The notes: generated by a model from the letters alone, not told the origin. A stretch of 64,000 nt of DNA from Calothrix sp. PCC 7103 (GCF_000331305.1 NZ_KB217483.1:1398202-1462201), one strand, 5' to 3'; positions 26,497-35,541 are shown, counted from the first letter of the stretch. Numbers and translations are program-made.

Positions 26497-26569
26497 TGTT
26501 TGGTTACAAATCACCAGAGCGGCGCCTTAAAAAGTTTCTTCCACTGGTTACGCGACACGTAGCCAAACA
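26497..26569. terminator. Imperfect inverted repeat between convergent genes
   Basis: TGTTTGGTTAC (26497-26507) and GTAGCCAAACA (26559-26569) pair at 10 of 11 positions around a 51-nt loop, between the ends of two convergent genes. It could be a bidirectional terminator or a small mobile relic. Confidence 0.35.
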
Positions 26570-26600
26570 TAATTAAACCAATGATGGGGTTAAAATTTGC

Positions 26601-27023
26601 TTAAAATTTCAGCTTACCCAACAATGCTTCCAATCCAATCTCCTCGTCAGACTTGGCAAAGAATTTTTCAATGGTCTGCTCTTTCAATTTGTCAACTAAA
26701 TCTAAAATTTTTGTATTCAATTCGTGCAGTTTAACGAGTTGCTTCTCTAATCTCTCAATCTCTTGATTTTGGCTAACCGAAGGTGATGAAAGCTTCCATC
26801 TCGCTAATTGTTCTGCGTAAATATCTAAAAAATCTTTCTGCTCTGTATAAACATTTACCATTCTTGCTACCGTGTAATCATCCAGAGCATATGGTCTGCC
26901 TTGAGCTTCTTCTAAGGTAGATAACTGTTGCTTAGTATCGACTATACCACCGTCAATAAGTTGAGAAATAACAGGCAACATACTAATTGGTTGCCAATTG
27001 GGTGTTTGTTTGGAGCTTGTCAT
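26601..27023 (-). CDS. Hypothetical helical protein
   Basis: 140 aa from the ATG at 27023 (M-T-S-S-K-Q-T-P-N-W-Q-P); an earlier frame start adds nine codons. The protein is all helical: a central segment R-P-Y-A-L-D-D-Y-T-V-A-R-M-V-N-V-Y-T-E-Q resembles small conserved cyanobacterial proteins. A Leu/Lys coiled coil (E-I-E-R-L-E-K-Q-L-V-K-L) follows, with a tail ending L-L-G-K-L-K-F. Function unknown. Confidence 0.5.
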   Translation of the reverse strand: MTSSKQTPNWQPISMLPVISQLIDGGIVDTKQQLSTLEEAQGRPYALDDYTVARMVNVYTEQKDFLDIYAEQLARWKLSSPSVSQNQEIERLEKQLVKLHELNTKILDLVDKLKEQTIEKFFAKSDEEIGLEALLGKLKF

Positions 27024-27056
27024 CAAATATTCCGTTTTAAGAGCAAGCACACCTTA

Positions 27057-27140
27057 TCAAATAGTGGTGGCGCCGCACAATATATATTTTATGAAAGTGC
27101 CTGTATATCATGGAAACGGGTTGCAAATGCTTCTTGTACG
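27057..27140 (-). pseudogene. 3'-end remnant of a gene homologous to 33328-33801
   Basis: The plus-strand sequence from CAAATAGTGGTGGCGCC through GGGTTGCAAATGC closely matches 33293-33378, the 3' end and downstream flank of the 157-aa gene. On the minus strand it encodes V-Q-E-A-F-A-T-R-F-H-D-I-Q-A-L-S and a stop at 27089, against I-Q-E-A-L-A-T-R-L-S-N-M-Q-V-L-S in the intact copy. No body of the gene remains upstream. Confidence 0.65.
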
Positions 27141-27210
27141 ACTATTTGTACTATTTTGATAAATTTGATAATGTACCTAAATATATGCCTACAGTTTGGT
27201 TTAATTATGC

Positions 27211-27792
27211 CTACTTACTTGCAAATAGTATTTCGGTATGCTCTCTCCATTCGGGCGCCAACAAGCTGAAGAGTAACTGGTCATGTAACACACCATCTAA
27301 CAATTGGTGCTGACGAAGACACCCATCCTGTTAGAATTTTAAAGACTTGAGCAGAGCAATTGAAGCTTGATTAAACGCACCTGTATCTGCCATTACTTTA
27401 TTCAACCCAACTACTTTAAATAAATAGTTGAGCAGTAGCCACAAGCCTTCTTTCGTATAACCTTGCTGTCGATACTCTACCCCAGTGAAGTAGCCAACTG
27501 CTGCTGATCTATTTTTAGGATTGAGGTCATACAAACTAATCTCTCCGATAAATCGATTGTCTATGATTCGGCGAATTGCAAATATGGAGGGAATTTTCTC
27601 TTTGAATCGTCGCTGCCGTTCTTCTAAAGAAATGGGCTGGATTGCTTTGGAAGTTACGTAGGAAATATCAACTTGGCTTTTCCACTTGTGCAAAAACTCT
27701 AGATCATCTTTTTGAAGTAAAGTTAGACGTACACGAAAACCATCTGGAATTTGCCACTTGAAATAATCAAGTTTTTCTTCATCAAGCATCAC
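27211..27792 (-). pseudogene. GNAT N-acetyltransferase (RimJ/RimL type) interrupted by one stop codon
   Basis: Codons 1-153 encode a RimJ/RimL-type GNAT: R-L-T-L-L-Q-K-D-D-L-E-F-L, then F-A-I-R-R-I-I-D-N-R-F-I-G-E-I-S-L, then V-G-Y-F-T-G-V-E-Y-R-Q-Q-G-Y-T-K-E-G, then N-Q-A-S-I-A-L-L-K-S-L-K-F. A TAA at 27331-27333 follows. In the same frame, with no shift, the sequence goes on Q-D-G-C-L-R-Q-H-Q-L-L-D-G, then D-Q-L-L-F-S-L-L-A-P-E-W, which is the normal C-terminus of this family, and ends at 27211. The full product would be 193 aa. A single nonsense mutation (or a readthrough site) is the simplest explanation. The substrate is unknown. Confidence 0.85.
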
Positions 27793-27912
27793 CGTTCTAC
27801 CCCTAATCTCAAACCAATTAATTTTTTCAATTCCCTATATCGAATCGCCCATATGACGAATATAACTATTTATTATACCTAAACTTTTCGTATATCACAC
27901 TAGCTGCACGCT

Positions 27913-30900
27913 ATGATAAGTGTAATTAACAGGCTGTATACGCCCTTTTATACAAAAACCCTCCCTGTGTTACCACCACTTCTCGACCAAATAATTCAGG
28001 CTTTAGCTGGCATTGCAAGTCCTGTTATCAAGGACAAAATCCAGCGCAATGAGACTGTTATCAAGCTACTACAGCGGTTTAACCTTGACCCCGAACATCC
28101 ACCCAGCGATTTTAGTGGGGTGTACGCCTATGCTTTGGTAGAATATGGCGTTGGTAGACCTAGACAATTACTGGAAATTTTTCGTCACGAAGAAGTAAAA
28201 CAGGCGTTTCGCAAAGCGTTTGACCACAACAATCCTTCAATTCTCCTGTCTGAAGTCGATACATTTCTTGATAATTATGCGGTAGGGGATGAAGTTCGCA
28301 GTTTAGGACTAGATGTTCGGCGAGAAGTTGCTGAATTCGCGACAGTATTTATAGAGGTTGCTAAACGCAGTCGCACTCCAGGTGATGTTTTGATGAGTCA
28401 TCAACTTGGTTCGTTGCACAAACGCATTGCTAGTATTACTGAACAACTTAGCAGGCTGCCAAGTATAGAAGGAATTCGTACAGAAATAGCACGGTTGGCG
28501 GCAGAAAATTATCCTGCATTACCTGGCGCCTCTTTAATTGATGAAAATAATTGTAAAGCTATAGCCCTTGCCCAGCAAGCACGCGGTTGGTTTGAGACGT
28601 TGGGCTATAGGTTTGAAAAAAATTATGAAATATGGAGTGATACTTACTTTGAGTGGATTATAAATATCCCGGTACGGCGTAACCGCTATGACCGCATCTT
28701 AGTACGTGGTATTGCTGGAGAAGCTGGGCTAGCTGATGTAATAGCTTTACGCCAGTCGGTTGAAACACAACGCACTGATGAAGGTTGGTTAATAACTGCC
28801 CGTCGCATTTCGCGGGCAGCGCGCACGGAGGTTGAGAAAGAAGAAAATCGCCACTTGGGGTGCTATACCTTTGATGAACTTTTGGCACAGGATGCTGATT
28901 TTAGTGGATATTTGGATTGGCTAGAGGCTGAAGTCAAGCGTCGCAAAATTGATACTAAGTATGTACCTCTTGCTTGTAATAAAGAAGAAATCGACCCCGT
29001 TACCAAACGCCAAATCGCAGTCAGCCGTTACGATGAGCAAGACGGTTGGATTGATGGATACATTGACCGTTGGCTTGATGACCCAGCGAAAGAGCATATT
29101 TCTATACTCGGTGAGTTCGGCACAGGTAAGACTTGGTTTGCGTTGCACTATGCCTGGGTGACGTTACAACGCTATCGCGATGCTCAAAAACGCGGTACTG
29201 AGCTGCCTCGCTTGCCTTTAGTAATTCCTTTGCGAGACTATGCGAAAGCTGTGAGTGTGGAATCGCTGTTTTCTGAGTTTTTCTTTCGCCAATATAAAAT
29301 TCCTTTACCACATTATGATGCTTTTGTCCAACTCAATCGCATGGGTAAATTGCTGCTAATTTTCGATGGTTTTGATGAAATGGCAGCTCGTGTTGACCGT
29401 CAGGAGATGATTAATAACTTTTGGGAGTTGGCAAAGGTAGTGGTTCCTGGTGCCAAAGTAATTCTCACTTGTCGTACCGAACATTTTCCCGAAGCGAAAG
29501 AAGGACGCGCGCTGTTGAATGCTGAATTACAAGCCTCGACTGCAAATTTGACGGGAGAAACACCTCAGTTTGAAGTTTTGGAACTGGAGAAATTTAACGA
29601 CGAGCAAATTCAACAAGTGCTGTCACATACTGCAGCATCTTCAACCGTAGAAATTGTGATGGGCAACCCGCAACTGCTAGACTTAGCACGGCGCCCAGTG
29701 ATGACAGAGCTAATTTTGGAAGCTTTGCCAGATATTGAAGCGGGTAAACCTGTAGATATGTCGCGCGTGTATTTATATGCAGTGCGGCATAAAATGGAAC
29801 GGGATATCAAGCAAATACGTACATTTACTTCTCTCGCTGATAAACTTTATTTCCTATGCGAACTATCTTGGGAAATGCTATCAACTGACCAAATGAGTCT
29901 AAACTATCGACTTTTCCCCGATAGAATCAGGCGCCTGTTTGGCACAGCGGTACAAGAAGAAAAAGATTTAGATCACTGGCAATTCGATATGATGGGGCAA
30001 ACTATGCTCATCCGTAATGCTGACGGTGATTACTCTCCAGCACATCGTTCATTGTTGGAGTTTTTTGTAGCATATAAGTTTGCGGCTGAATTAGGAGTAT
30101 TGGCAGAAGATTTTACTGACTTGGCACGCGAACACGTAAATGTAGCTCAGGAAATGCCGCTCTCTTATACGTGGTCTGAGTATTTCCAAAGAAATGTGGG
30201 TTTTACTAAGGTGCCGTTGAAAGGTTTTGTAAGCGAGTCGTTGGAGAAATTGCGGGAGACTTTTGGTAAGGCGCCTTTAACGAAAGCAGTGATAGATTTG
30301 CTGATACCAATGCTGGATTACAAACCTGTAAGGCAGTTATACATAGGAGCAAATTCTATAAGTTTTTCCAAGCCTCTTCCTTGGACATTTAATTATCAGC
30401 CCATCATTAATATTATTGAGGCAACACGACGGAAAGCTGAAGATGAAGTAGCCTATGTAGGCGGGAATGCAGCAACGTTGGCATTAAAGCTTGATAAGAG
30501 AGCGTTAGAAGCAAGAGATTTATCGCATACAGTTATTAAAGGAACTGATTTTAGAGAAGCAAGTTTACAAGATACTAATTTTAATGAAGCAAACTTAGTT
30601 TATTGCGTTTTTACCCAAGCCTTTGGAAGTGTTCAGTCAGCAGCTTTTAATTCGGATGGTAAATATTTAGTTGCAAGCGATGCCAATGGTCAGATTTGTG
30701 TTTGGGAAGTTGCTGATGGAAAAGAAATTTTGAACTTCAAAGGACATTTAAGTTGGGTAATGTCAGTTGCCTGTAGTTCTGATGGTGTTACCTTCGCTAG
30801 TGGAAGCTCTGACGAAACCGTATGTTTGTGGGATATCAAAACAGGTAAATGCTTGCGAACATTTTATGGACACACAAATGTAGTTAGGTCGGTTACTTTT

Positions 30901-32490
30901 TCTCCTGATGGTCAAATAATTGCTAGTGGGGGTGCTGATCAAACTATACGTTTATGGAATATTAGCACAGGTGAATGTATCAAAATTTTACAGGGACACA
31001 CCAGAGGATTAAGGACAGTAGCTTTTAGTCCTAATGGTCAAATTCTTGCTAGCGGCAGTGTTGATGGAACTATACGCATATGGGATGTGAGAACAGGTGA
31101 TTGTCTAAAAATTTTGCAAGGACACACAGGTTGGGTACGTTCAGTTTGTTTTTGCCCTGACGGCAATACTATTGCTAGTGGGGGTGCTGACCAAACCATG
31201 CGTTTATGGGATATTAAAGCAGGTAAATGCTTGAAAACGTTCCATGCACATACAAATCAAGTACAGTCAGTTAGCTGGAGTCATGATGGCAACTTACTCG
31301 CGAGTGCAAGTGATGATACTACGGTTAAACTATGGGATATTAACACAGGAGAATGCTTGAATATTTTACGAGAGCATACTCACTCAGTTGATTCAGTTGT
31401 TTTTAGTCCTAACAATAAACTTCTTGCTAGTGCCAGTCATGACCGAACTGTTAAATTATGGGAGGCTGATACAGGTAAATGCCTTAAAACATTGCAGGGT
31501 TATGCAAATTGGGTATGGTCAGTAGCTTTTCATCCTAATAACAATTTGCTTGCAAGCGGTAGTGATGACTATACGATAAGGCTATGGAATATAACTATTA
31601 GTGAATGTTTTAAAACTCTTCGAGGGCATAAAAGCTGGTTGTGGTCTATCGCTTTCAGTCCTAATGGAGAAATATTAGCTAGTGGTAGTGAAGATACAAC
31701 GGCTAGATTATGGAACGTTAATACAAATGAGTGTCTCGCAATTCTTAAGGGACACGCTCACAGGGTTAGATCAGTTTGTTTTAGTCCTGATAGTAAAATT
31801 CTTGCTACTGGAAGTGCTGACAATACGATCAAGCTTTGGAATACAAGTAATGGTATATGCATTAAAACTTTGATAGGTCATACTGAACCCGTACAATCAG
31901 TTACATTTAGCCCTAACGGAAGAATACTTGTCAGTGGTAGTTGCGACTTGATAATTAGGCTATGGGATATTGAAACAGGTCAATGTATTCAAACTTTACA
32001 AGGACATACTGCTGATATACATACAGTAGTGTTTAGTTTTGATAGCTTAATGTTAGCTAGTGGCAGCAAAGATAAAACAATAAAACTTTGGGATATTAAA
32101 ACAGGTCAATGTATTCACACTTTACAGGGACATACCCATGACATCCAATCACTAGCTTTTAGCCGTGATGGTCAAAAACTGGTAAGTTGCAGTGCTGATA
32201 AGACTGTAAAATTGTGGAGTCCTAGAAATGGCGAGTGCTTAAAAACTTTACACGGACATGTTAGAGGTGTTTGGTCAGTTGCTATAAATTATGAAAGTGA
32301 AATTATAGCAAGTAGTAGCCAAGATGAAACTATTAGGCTTTGGGATATGAAAACAGGTGAGTGTCTGAAGATATTACGAACCCCTCGACCGTATGAAGGC
32401 ATGAATATCAAAGGTGTTAGAGGTTTAACTGAAGCTGCAAAAGACTCACTCAAAGCATTAGGCGCCGTTGAAGAGGAAATTGTGAAGTAA
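27913..32490 (+). CDS. NACHT ATPase with helical N-terminus, Mrr-like domain and 14 WD40 repeats
   Basis: 1525 aa, paralogue of the NACHT protein at 13.3 kb. Residues ~20-175 are a different N-terminal module: a helical domain (I-Q-R-N-E-T-V-I-K-L-L, then Y-A-L-V-E-Y-G-V-G, then L-L-E-I-F-R-H-E-E-V-K-Q-A-F) seen at the front of other cyanobacterial NACHT proteins. From residue ~225 the two paralogues align. They share the Mrr-like segment (R-Y-D-R-I-L-V-R-G...R-T-D-E-G-W-L-I-T-A-R), Walker A G-E-F-G-T-G-K-T (400-407), Walker B L-L-L-I-F-D-G-F-D-E (~480-489), the H-R-S-L-L-E-F-F winged region, pentapeptide-like repeats and 14 WD40 units. The tail is R-P-Y-E-G-M-N-I-K-G-V-R-G-L-T. Probably a sensor ATPase of a conflict system; ligand and effector are unknown. 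Confidence 0.85.
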   Translation: MISVINRLYTPFYTKTLPVLPPLLDQIIQALAGIASPVIKDKIQRNETVIKLLQRFNLDPEHPPSDFSGVYAYALVEYGVGRPRQLLEIFRHEEVKQAFRKAFDHNNPSILLSEVDTFLDNYAVGDEVRSLGLDVRREVAEFATVFIEVAKRSRTPGDVLMSHQLGSLHKRIASITEQLSRLPSIEGIRTEIARLAAENYPALPGASLIDENNCKAIALAQQARGWFETLGYRFEKNYEIWSDTYFEWIINIPVRRNRYDRILVRGIAGEAGLADVIALRQSVETQRTDEGWLITARRISRAARTEVEKEENRHLGCYTFDELLAQDADFSGYLDWLEAEVKRRKIDTKYVPLACNKEEIDPVTKRQIAVSRYDEQDGWIDGYIDRWLDDPAKEHISILGEFGTGKTWFALHYAWVTLQRYRDAQKRGTELPRLPLVIPLRDYAKAVSVESLFSEFFFRQYKIPLPHYDAFVQLNRMGKLLLIFDGFDEMAARVDRQEMINNFWELAKVVVPGAKVILTCRTEHFPEAKEGRALLNAELQASTANLTGETPQFEVLELEKFNDEQIQQVLSHTAASSTVEIVMGNPQLLDLARRPVMTELILEALPDIEAGKPVDMSRVYLYAVRHKMERDIKQIRTFTSLADKLYFLCELSWEMLSTDQMSLNYRLFPDRIRRLFGTAVQEEKDLDHWQFDMMGQTMLIRNADGDYSPAHRSLLEFFVAYKFAAELGVLAEDFTDLAREHVNVAQEMPLSYTWSEYFQRNVGFTKVPLKGFVSESLEKLRETFGKAPLTKAVIDLLIPMLDYKPVRQLYIGANSISFSKPLPWTFNYQPIINIIEATRRKAEDEVAYVGGNAATLALKLDKRALEARDLSHTVIKGTDFREASLQDTNFNEANLVYCVFTQAFGSVQSAAFNSDGKYLVASDANGQICVWEVADGKEILNFKGHLSWVMSVACSSDGVTFASGSSDETVCLWDIKTGKCLRTFYGHTNVVRSVTFSPDGQIIASGGADQTIRLWNISTGECIKILQGHTRGLRTVAFSPNGQILASGSVDGTIRIWDVRTGDCLKILQGHTGWVRSVCFCPDGNTIASGGADQTMRLWDIKAGKCLKTFHAHTNQVQSVSWSHDGNLLASASDDTTVKLWDINTGECLNILREHTHSVDSVVFSPNNKLLASASHDRTVKLWEADTGKCLKTLQGYANWVWSVAFHPNNNLLASGSDDYTIRLWNITISECFKTLRGHKSWLWSIAFSPNGEILASGSEDTTARLWNVNTNECLAILKGHAHRVRSVCFSPDSKILATGSADNTIKLWNTSNGICIKTLIGHTEPVQSVTFSPNGRILVSGSCDLIIRLWDIETGQCIQTLQGHTADIHTVVFSFDSLMLASGSKDKTIKLWDIKTGQCIHTLQGHTHDIQSLAFSRDGQKLVSCSADKTVKLWSPRNGECLKTLHGHVRGVWSVAINYESEIIASSSQDETIRLWDMKTGECLKILRTPRPYEGMNIKGVRGLTEAAKDSLKALGAVEEEIVK
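30625..32380 (+). repeat. Fourteen diverged WD40 repeats
   Basis: Fourteen 42-codon WD40 units, the same number as in the paralogue, but clearly diverged from each other at protein and DNA level. The first and last units are the most degenerate. Equal copy number in both proteins suggests a fixed double seven-bladed propeller. Confidence 0.85.
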
Positions 32491-32521
32491 TCTGGTAATC
32501 CAAAACGGTTCAGTAACATAA

Positions 32522-32576
32522 TTGACATATTATTTTGGCATTGTATACTTAAATGTTTAAGTACCTAAATATTTAG
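32522..32576 (+). promoter_or_regulatory. Sigma70-type promoter overlapped by two palindromes
   Basis: TTGACA (32522-32527), a 16-nt spacer and TATACT (32544-32549) match a consensus promoter. The palindrome ACTTAAATGTTTAAGT (32547-32562) overlaps its -10 box, and CTAAATATTTAG (32565-32576) follows at the expected start site. This looks like a repressor-controlled promoter for the gene at 32661. Confidence 0.55.
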
Positions 32577-32660
32577 TATAATTTGTATAATTATCGGCAC
32601 TGCTAATTTGTTAATTAAAATAATGAAAGTGCTATGTCTTTTTAGTGTTTACGTACTAAT

Positions 32661-33050
32661 ATGAATGACAAAGATAAAAAAATAGTAGATATACAAAACG
32701 ATAATCAACTTATACTACATGCTTTTCAATCCTGGTTAGAAAAGTCTAATCTTTCTCCTAAGACTATCAAACAGCACAGTGGTAATATTGAATTCTTTGC
32801 TGAATATCTCTGTTACTACGAACCTGCACGTAAACTTGACGAAGCTGAAGAAAACGACGTTTCCTCATTTTTAACTGATTGGTATCCTAGAAAAGCACTT
32901 TGGGCTTCGGAAAGTAATACAAAAGCTTACCTAGCTTCGTTTAAGAAATTTTTTAGATATCTTGTCGAAAGTAAGCGAATTAATCCAGAGATAGAAGCAG
33001 AAGTACGAGAAACTTTAAAAGAATATAAAGAAGAGTTTTTAGAAAATTAG
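32661..33050 (+). CDS. Stand-alone core-binding (SAM-like) domain of a tyrosine recombinase
   Basis: 129 aa. Residues ~18-115 match the N-terminal DNA-binding domain of phage-type integrases: F-Q-S-W-L-E-K-S-N-L-S-P-K-T-I-K-Q-H, then I-E-F-F-A-E-Y-L, then K-A-Y-L-A-S-F-K-K-F-F-R-Y-L-V-E. The catalytic domain is absent and the frame ends with a Glu/Lys helix, without any sign of a downstream catalytic remnant. Such isolated domains could bind DNA as accessory factors or interfere with a recombinase. Expression seems controlled by the promoter-operator just upstream. Confidence 0.7.
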   Translation: MNDKDKKIVDIQNDNQLILHAFQSWLEKSNLSPKTIKQHSGNIEFFAEYLCYYEPARKLDEAEENDVSSFLTDWYPRKALWASESNTKAYLASFKKFFRYLVESKRINPEIEAEVRETLKEYKEEFLEN

Positions 33051-33154
33051 AAAGATACAGGCGCCCTCCGATTTCATCAGTTTGCTCCCGACAGAAACCT
33101 TTATAGAAGCGCATGAAAACCACAAACAAGCGTTGAGTGCCTGTTGTGGTGAAT

Positions 33155-33180
33155 GATTCTTAGAATTAATTCCAAGAATC
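33155..33180. terminator. 26-bp near-perfect palindrome
   Basis: GATTCTT and AAGAATC arms surround GAATTAATTC, giving a 26-bp palindrome with one mismatched pair, about 105 bp after the SAM-like gene. It may be a terminator hairpin or a protein-binding site; no T-tract follows. Confidence 0.4.
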
Positions 33181-33327
33181 TCAAGTGAATCATACTTAAT
33201 ATTAATTCATGATGCTATAATTTTGGTTCGCTCGTACTTTTAATTTATATTACATATATTCCATTTTAAGACGTAATACTAGACCATACCTCACCAAATA
33301 GTAGTGGCGCCTACCCATATATATTTT

Positions 33328-33801
33328 TTATGAAAGTACCTGCATGTTACTTAGACGGGTTGCAAGTGCCTCTTGTATTGCAGGGGGAAGAGGTTCTGCC
33401 CACTTGAGTGAGTCAAGCTCGGTATCGTAGCTGGTTTTTTGCAGAAGTTTTTCTGTGGTTTCTTCTTCAGCACAAGCAAGTAATGGAATAAGGTGGGTAC
33501 TTAGATTTTGGTACTCAAGAAGGATTTTTAAAAGTCGATGAATTTCTTGAGCTTGTGTTCGTGTGATTCGCACACGTTCAAGAAGGGAGGAAAGTCCTCG
33601 TTCAAACATAGGCACAAAGGTCTGTATCTCGTACTCGTGTAAGTTTTTGAGGCAATGAAAAGTCACTAAGCAAAGTACAAATGCCTTTGGTGTTCCCTCC
33701 AAAAGACTTTTGTACAACTTTTGTGCCCTGGCATATCGCTCTTCAATATCAAGAGATATTTCAGGCAAATTTTTTAAAGAAAAATAGCGTGATGTTGCCA
33801 T
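33328..33801 (-). CDS. Hypothetical helical protein
   Basis: 157 aa, unrecognised and all helical (E-E-R-Y-A-R-A-Q-K-L-Y-K-S-L-L, then A-F-V-L-C-L-V-T-F-H-C-L-K-N-L-H). The C-terminus, A-I-Q-E-A-L-A-T-R-L-S-N-M-Q-V-L-S, is also preserved as a relic at 27057-27140, showing that this gene or a relative has been copied within the region. The flanking DNA carries a GGCGCC site at the same relative position in both copies. Confidence 0.5.
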   Translation of the reverse strand: MATSRYFSLKNLPEISLDIEERYARAQKLYKSLLEGTPKAFVLCLVTFHCLKNLHEYEIQTFVPMFERGLSSLLERVRITRTQAQEIHRLLKILLEYQNLSTHLIPLLACAEEETTEKLLQKTSYDTELDSLKWAEPLPPAIQEALATRLSNMQVLS

Positions 33802-33893
33802 GAGTATATAGTAACTAATGAGTTTTTAAATACAAGATTGAATTGGGAAGAGCGATTGTGTAGAAACAACAATAACTGTAGCAAAGATTATTT

Positions 33894-34487
33894 TTAATCA
33901 TTACCCATTAATAAATATTTAATTGTAACATTATTTAATAATTTCATTAACTCAGTAAATCGACGTTTTTTATTTTGTATCCAACAAGCATCTATTTCAT
34001 TTTCAATATTATCAATATTTTGACTTTGTAACATATTACCAAAAACTGATAATCGCTCTACAATTTTTGAAGATACTTTTGCGTCAAAATCATTCATTGC
34101 ACTTTCTACAGCCCATTCAAGTCCATACAGCATTGATTGTTGATTTCTATTAACGACTGTAAAAGCGCAAGCCCCGCGCAAGGCAGCTAACTGCAAAATA
34201 AAGCAGGGAAAAATAACATCAACACCGTAATAAGTAACTTGTTTATCATCGGCGCCATCCAAGTTAATTATTTCTCGTTGTCGTTCATAAGCTTTACGAA
34301 TATCATAAGCTAAACCAAGAATAAATTCACTTAAATCAACGTTACGCTGACCTTTTAATGCAGAGGACTCATTAACAATATAATGAATCATTTCATGAGC
34401 AGCGCGCAAATCCAAATAATCACCACAGAGAGTAAAACCTAGACAATCTTTTGCCTTTGTACGACTAAACAACATAATTACACCCAT
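33894..34487 (-). CDS. Hypothetical protein, DUF6904-like
   Basis: 197 aa from the ATG at 34487; an ATG four codons later (34475) is equally possible and a TTG lies two codons upstream. The pattern G-F-T-L-C-G-D-Y-L-D-L-R-A-A-H-E-M-I-H-Y-I, then L-G-L-A-Y-D-I-R-K-A-Y-E-R-Q-R-E, then Y-Y-G-V-D-V-I-F-P-C-F-I-L-Q-L-A-A-L-R resembles proteins I associate with DUF6904. The H-E-x-x-H could bind a metal, but the context is not otherwise protease-like. Function unknown. Confidence 0.5.
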   Translation of the reverse strand: MGVIMLFSRTKAKDCLGFTLCGDYLDLRAAHEMIHYIVNESSALKGQRNVDLSEFILGLAYDIRKAYERQREIINLDGADDKQVTYYGVDVIFPCFILQLAALRGACAFTVVNRNQQSMLYGLEWAVESAMNDFDAKVSSKIVERLSVFGNMLQSQNIDNIENEIDACWIQNKKRRFTELMKLLNNVTIKYLLMGND

Positions 34488-34578
34488 TAACAATTATTCA
34501 TAAGGCTCCCACAAAACCATAAAAGTAAAATCAAGGACATTCAAATGTTTATCGGTAATATGTTAAGTCGCGCTGACT

Positions 34579-35400
34579 TCATGGTACAACCCCGTATGTT
34601 TGCTCAAGAGTAACCAAAAGACTTTCTTGTACCAAAGTCAACCAAGCTTGAGGCTGCTTACCAAAACCTAACAGTAACCAATCAGTCGCAGCATCACGAT
34701 TTGCTACTTGATACAGGCGCCGCAACCGTGCTAACAGTTTTTGCATGAATTGACAGTCGGTATCAGTATATTCAAGCGATTTAAGGTGTTCAATTTTAAC
34801 TGTATATTCTCCGTCCCATGTTTCCACAGTACAGCTAAAATCTCCCACTCCCACAATCACACACCAAAACCCGCTTTTACCGCGTAAGTCGGGGTTGTCT
34901 TTGGGTAAAATCATACAAACCTCACCAACACGGTGGGGATTGGGTAATTTGGTACGTTCGCGAATACGGTTCACAATATCTTTCACCACTCTTCCTGATG
35001 GTACTTTACCATTAACCTCCTCAACCGCCATTTTCCAAGCTTCACGCCTTGTATCAAAATCTAGCTTAACCAACGGGCGCACTTGTCCCTCCGCCGTTGG
35101 CAAAAGTTCCACAATTTGTGGAACTTTTTTGAGATTATCTACAACATCAGCTGCGTCCATTAGCTGGTATGAACGCGAACTGTTGTAATTAAATCTATCT
35201 AAACAGTACGACTCGAAGCTCTTGTGTGTACTGCGGTATAGCTTTTTATCACGAAGTGTTTGTAGTGCTTTACCCGCAGAATAGAACGCTCTTTCGACTA
35301 GCTTTTCCAGATAATCGCGTTCCTCTTGCTCCGAAATCGTCAGTTCACCTGAACCAGTGAGCAAGACTGCACCCGTGGACTGTTCAAGAACCGTAACCAT
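34579..35400 (-). CDS. Cyanobacterial plasmid-type DNA-binding protein
   Basis: 273 aa. The N-terminal half (A-F-Y-S-A-G-K-A-L-Q-T-L-R-D-K-K-L-Y-R-S-T-H-K-S-F-E-S-Y-C, then S-R-S-Y-Q-L-M-D-A-A, then R-Q/V-R-P-L-V-K-L-D) matches a helical family that is common on cyanobacterial plasmids and resembles HTH parts of partition or replication proteins. The middle contains P-S-G-R-V-V-K-D-I-V-N-R-I. A beta-rich segment (V-G-E-V-C-M-I-L-P...V-E-T-W-D-G-E-Y-T-V) looks like a small barrel. It is divergent from the RHH gene at 35542 and shares its promoter region. A role in plasmid maintenance is inference. Confidence 0.6.
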   Translation of the reverse strand: MVTVLEQSTGAVLLTGSGELTISEQEERDYLEKLVERAFYSAGKALQTLRDKKLYRSTHKSFESYCLDRFNYNSSRSYQLMDAADVVDNLKKVPQIVELLPTAEGQVRPLVKLDFDTRREAWKMAVEEVNGKVPSGRVVKDIVNRIRERTKLPNPHRVGEVCMILPKDNPDLRGKSGFWCVIVGVGDFSCTVETWDGEYTVKIEHLKSLEYTDTDCQFMQKLLARLRRLYQVANRDAATDWLLLGFGKQPQAWLTLVQESLLVTLEQTYGVVP

Positions 35401-35519
35401 TTTTCAAACGCCAATACAAAATTCTATTTTTTAATCATAACAGCGATGTACACCACTGTTTAACTTGTATATATAAATTTTTATGTTTGAAAGAATGTCA
35501 CGATATAATAGACGTAGTT

Positions 35520-35541
35520 GTGATTGGCGCCAATTTCACAG
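35520..35541. promoter_or_regulatory. Palindrome centred on GGCGCC at RHH start
   Basis: TGTGATTGGCGCCAATTTCACA is a near-perfect palindrome with a 10-bp perfect core, ending next to the ATG of the ribbon-helix-helix gene in a divergent promoter region. It is a plausible operator for the RHH protein, though GGCGCC is generally over-represented here. Confidence 0.4.

Noticed and set aside
27110..27313. Plus-strand 67-codon frame with many Tyr/Asn residues
   Set aside because: It overlaps the end of the broken acetyltransferase and the 3' relic of another gene on the opposite strand and has no ribosome binding site.
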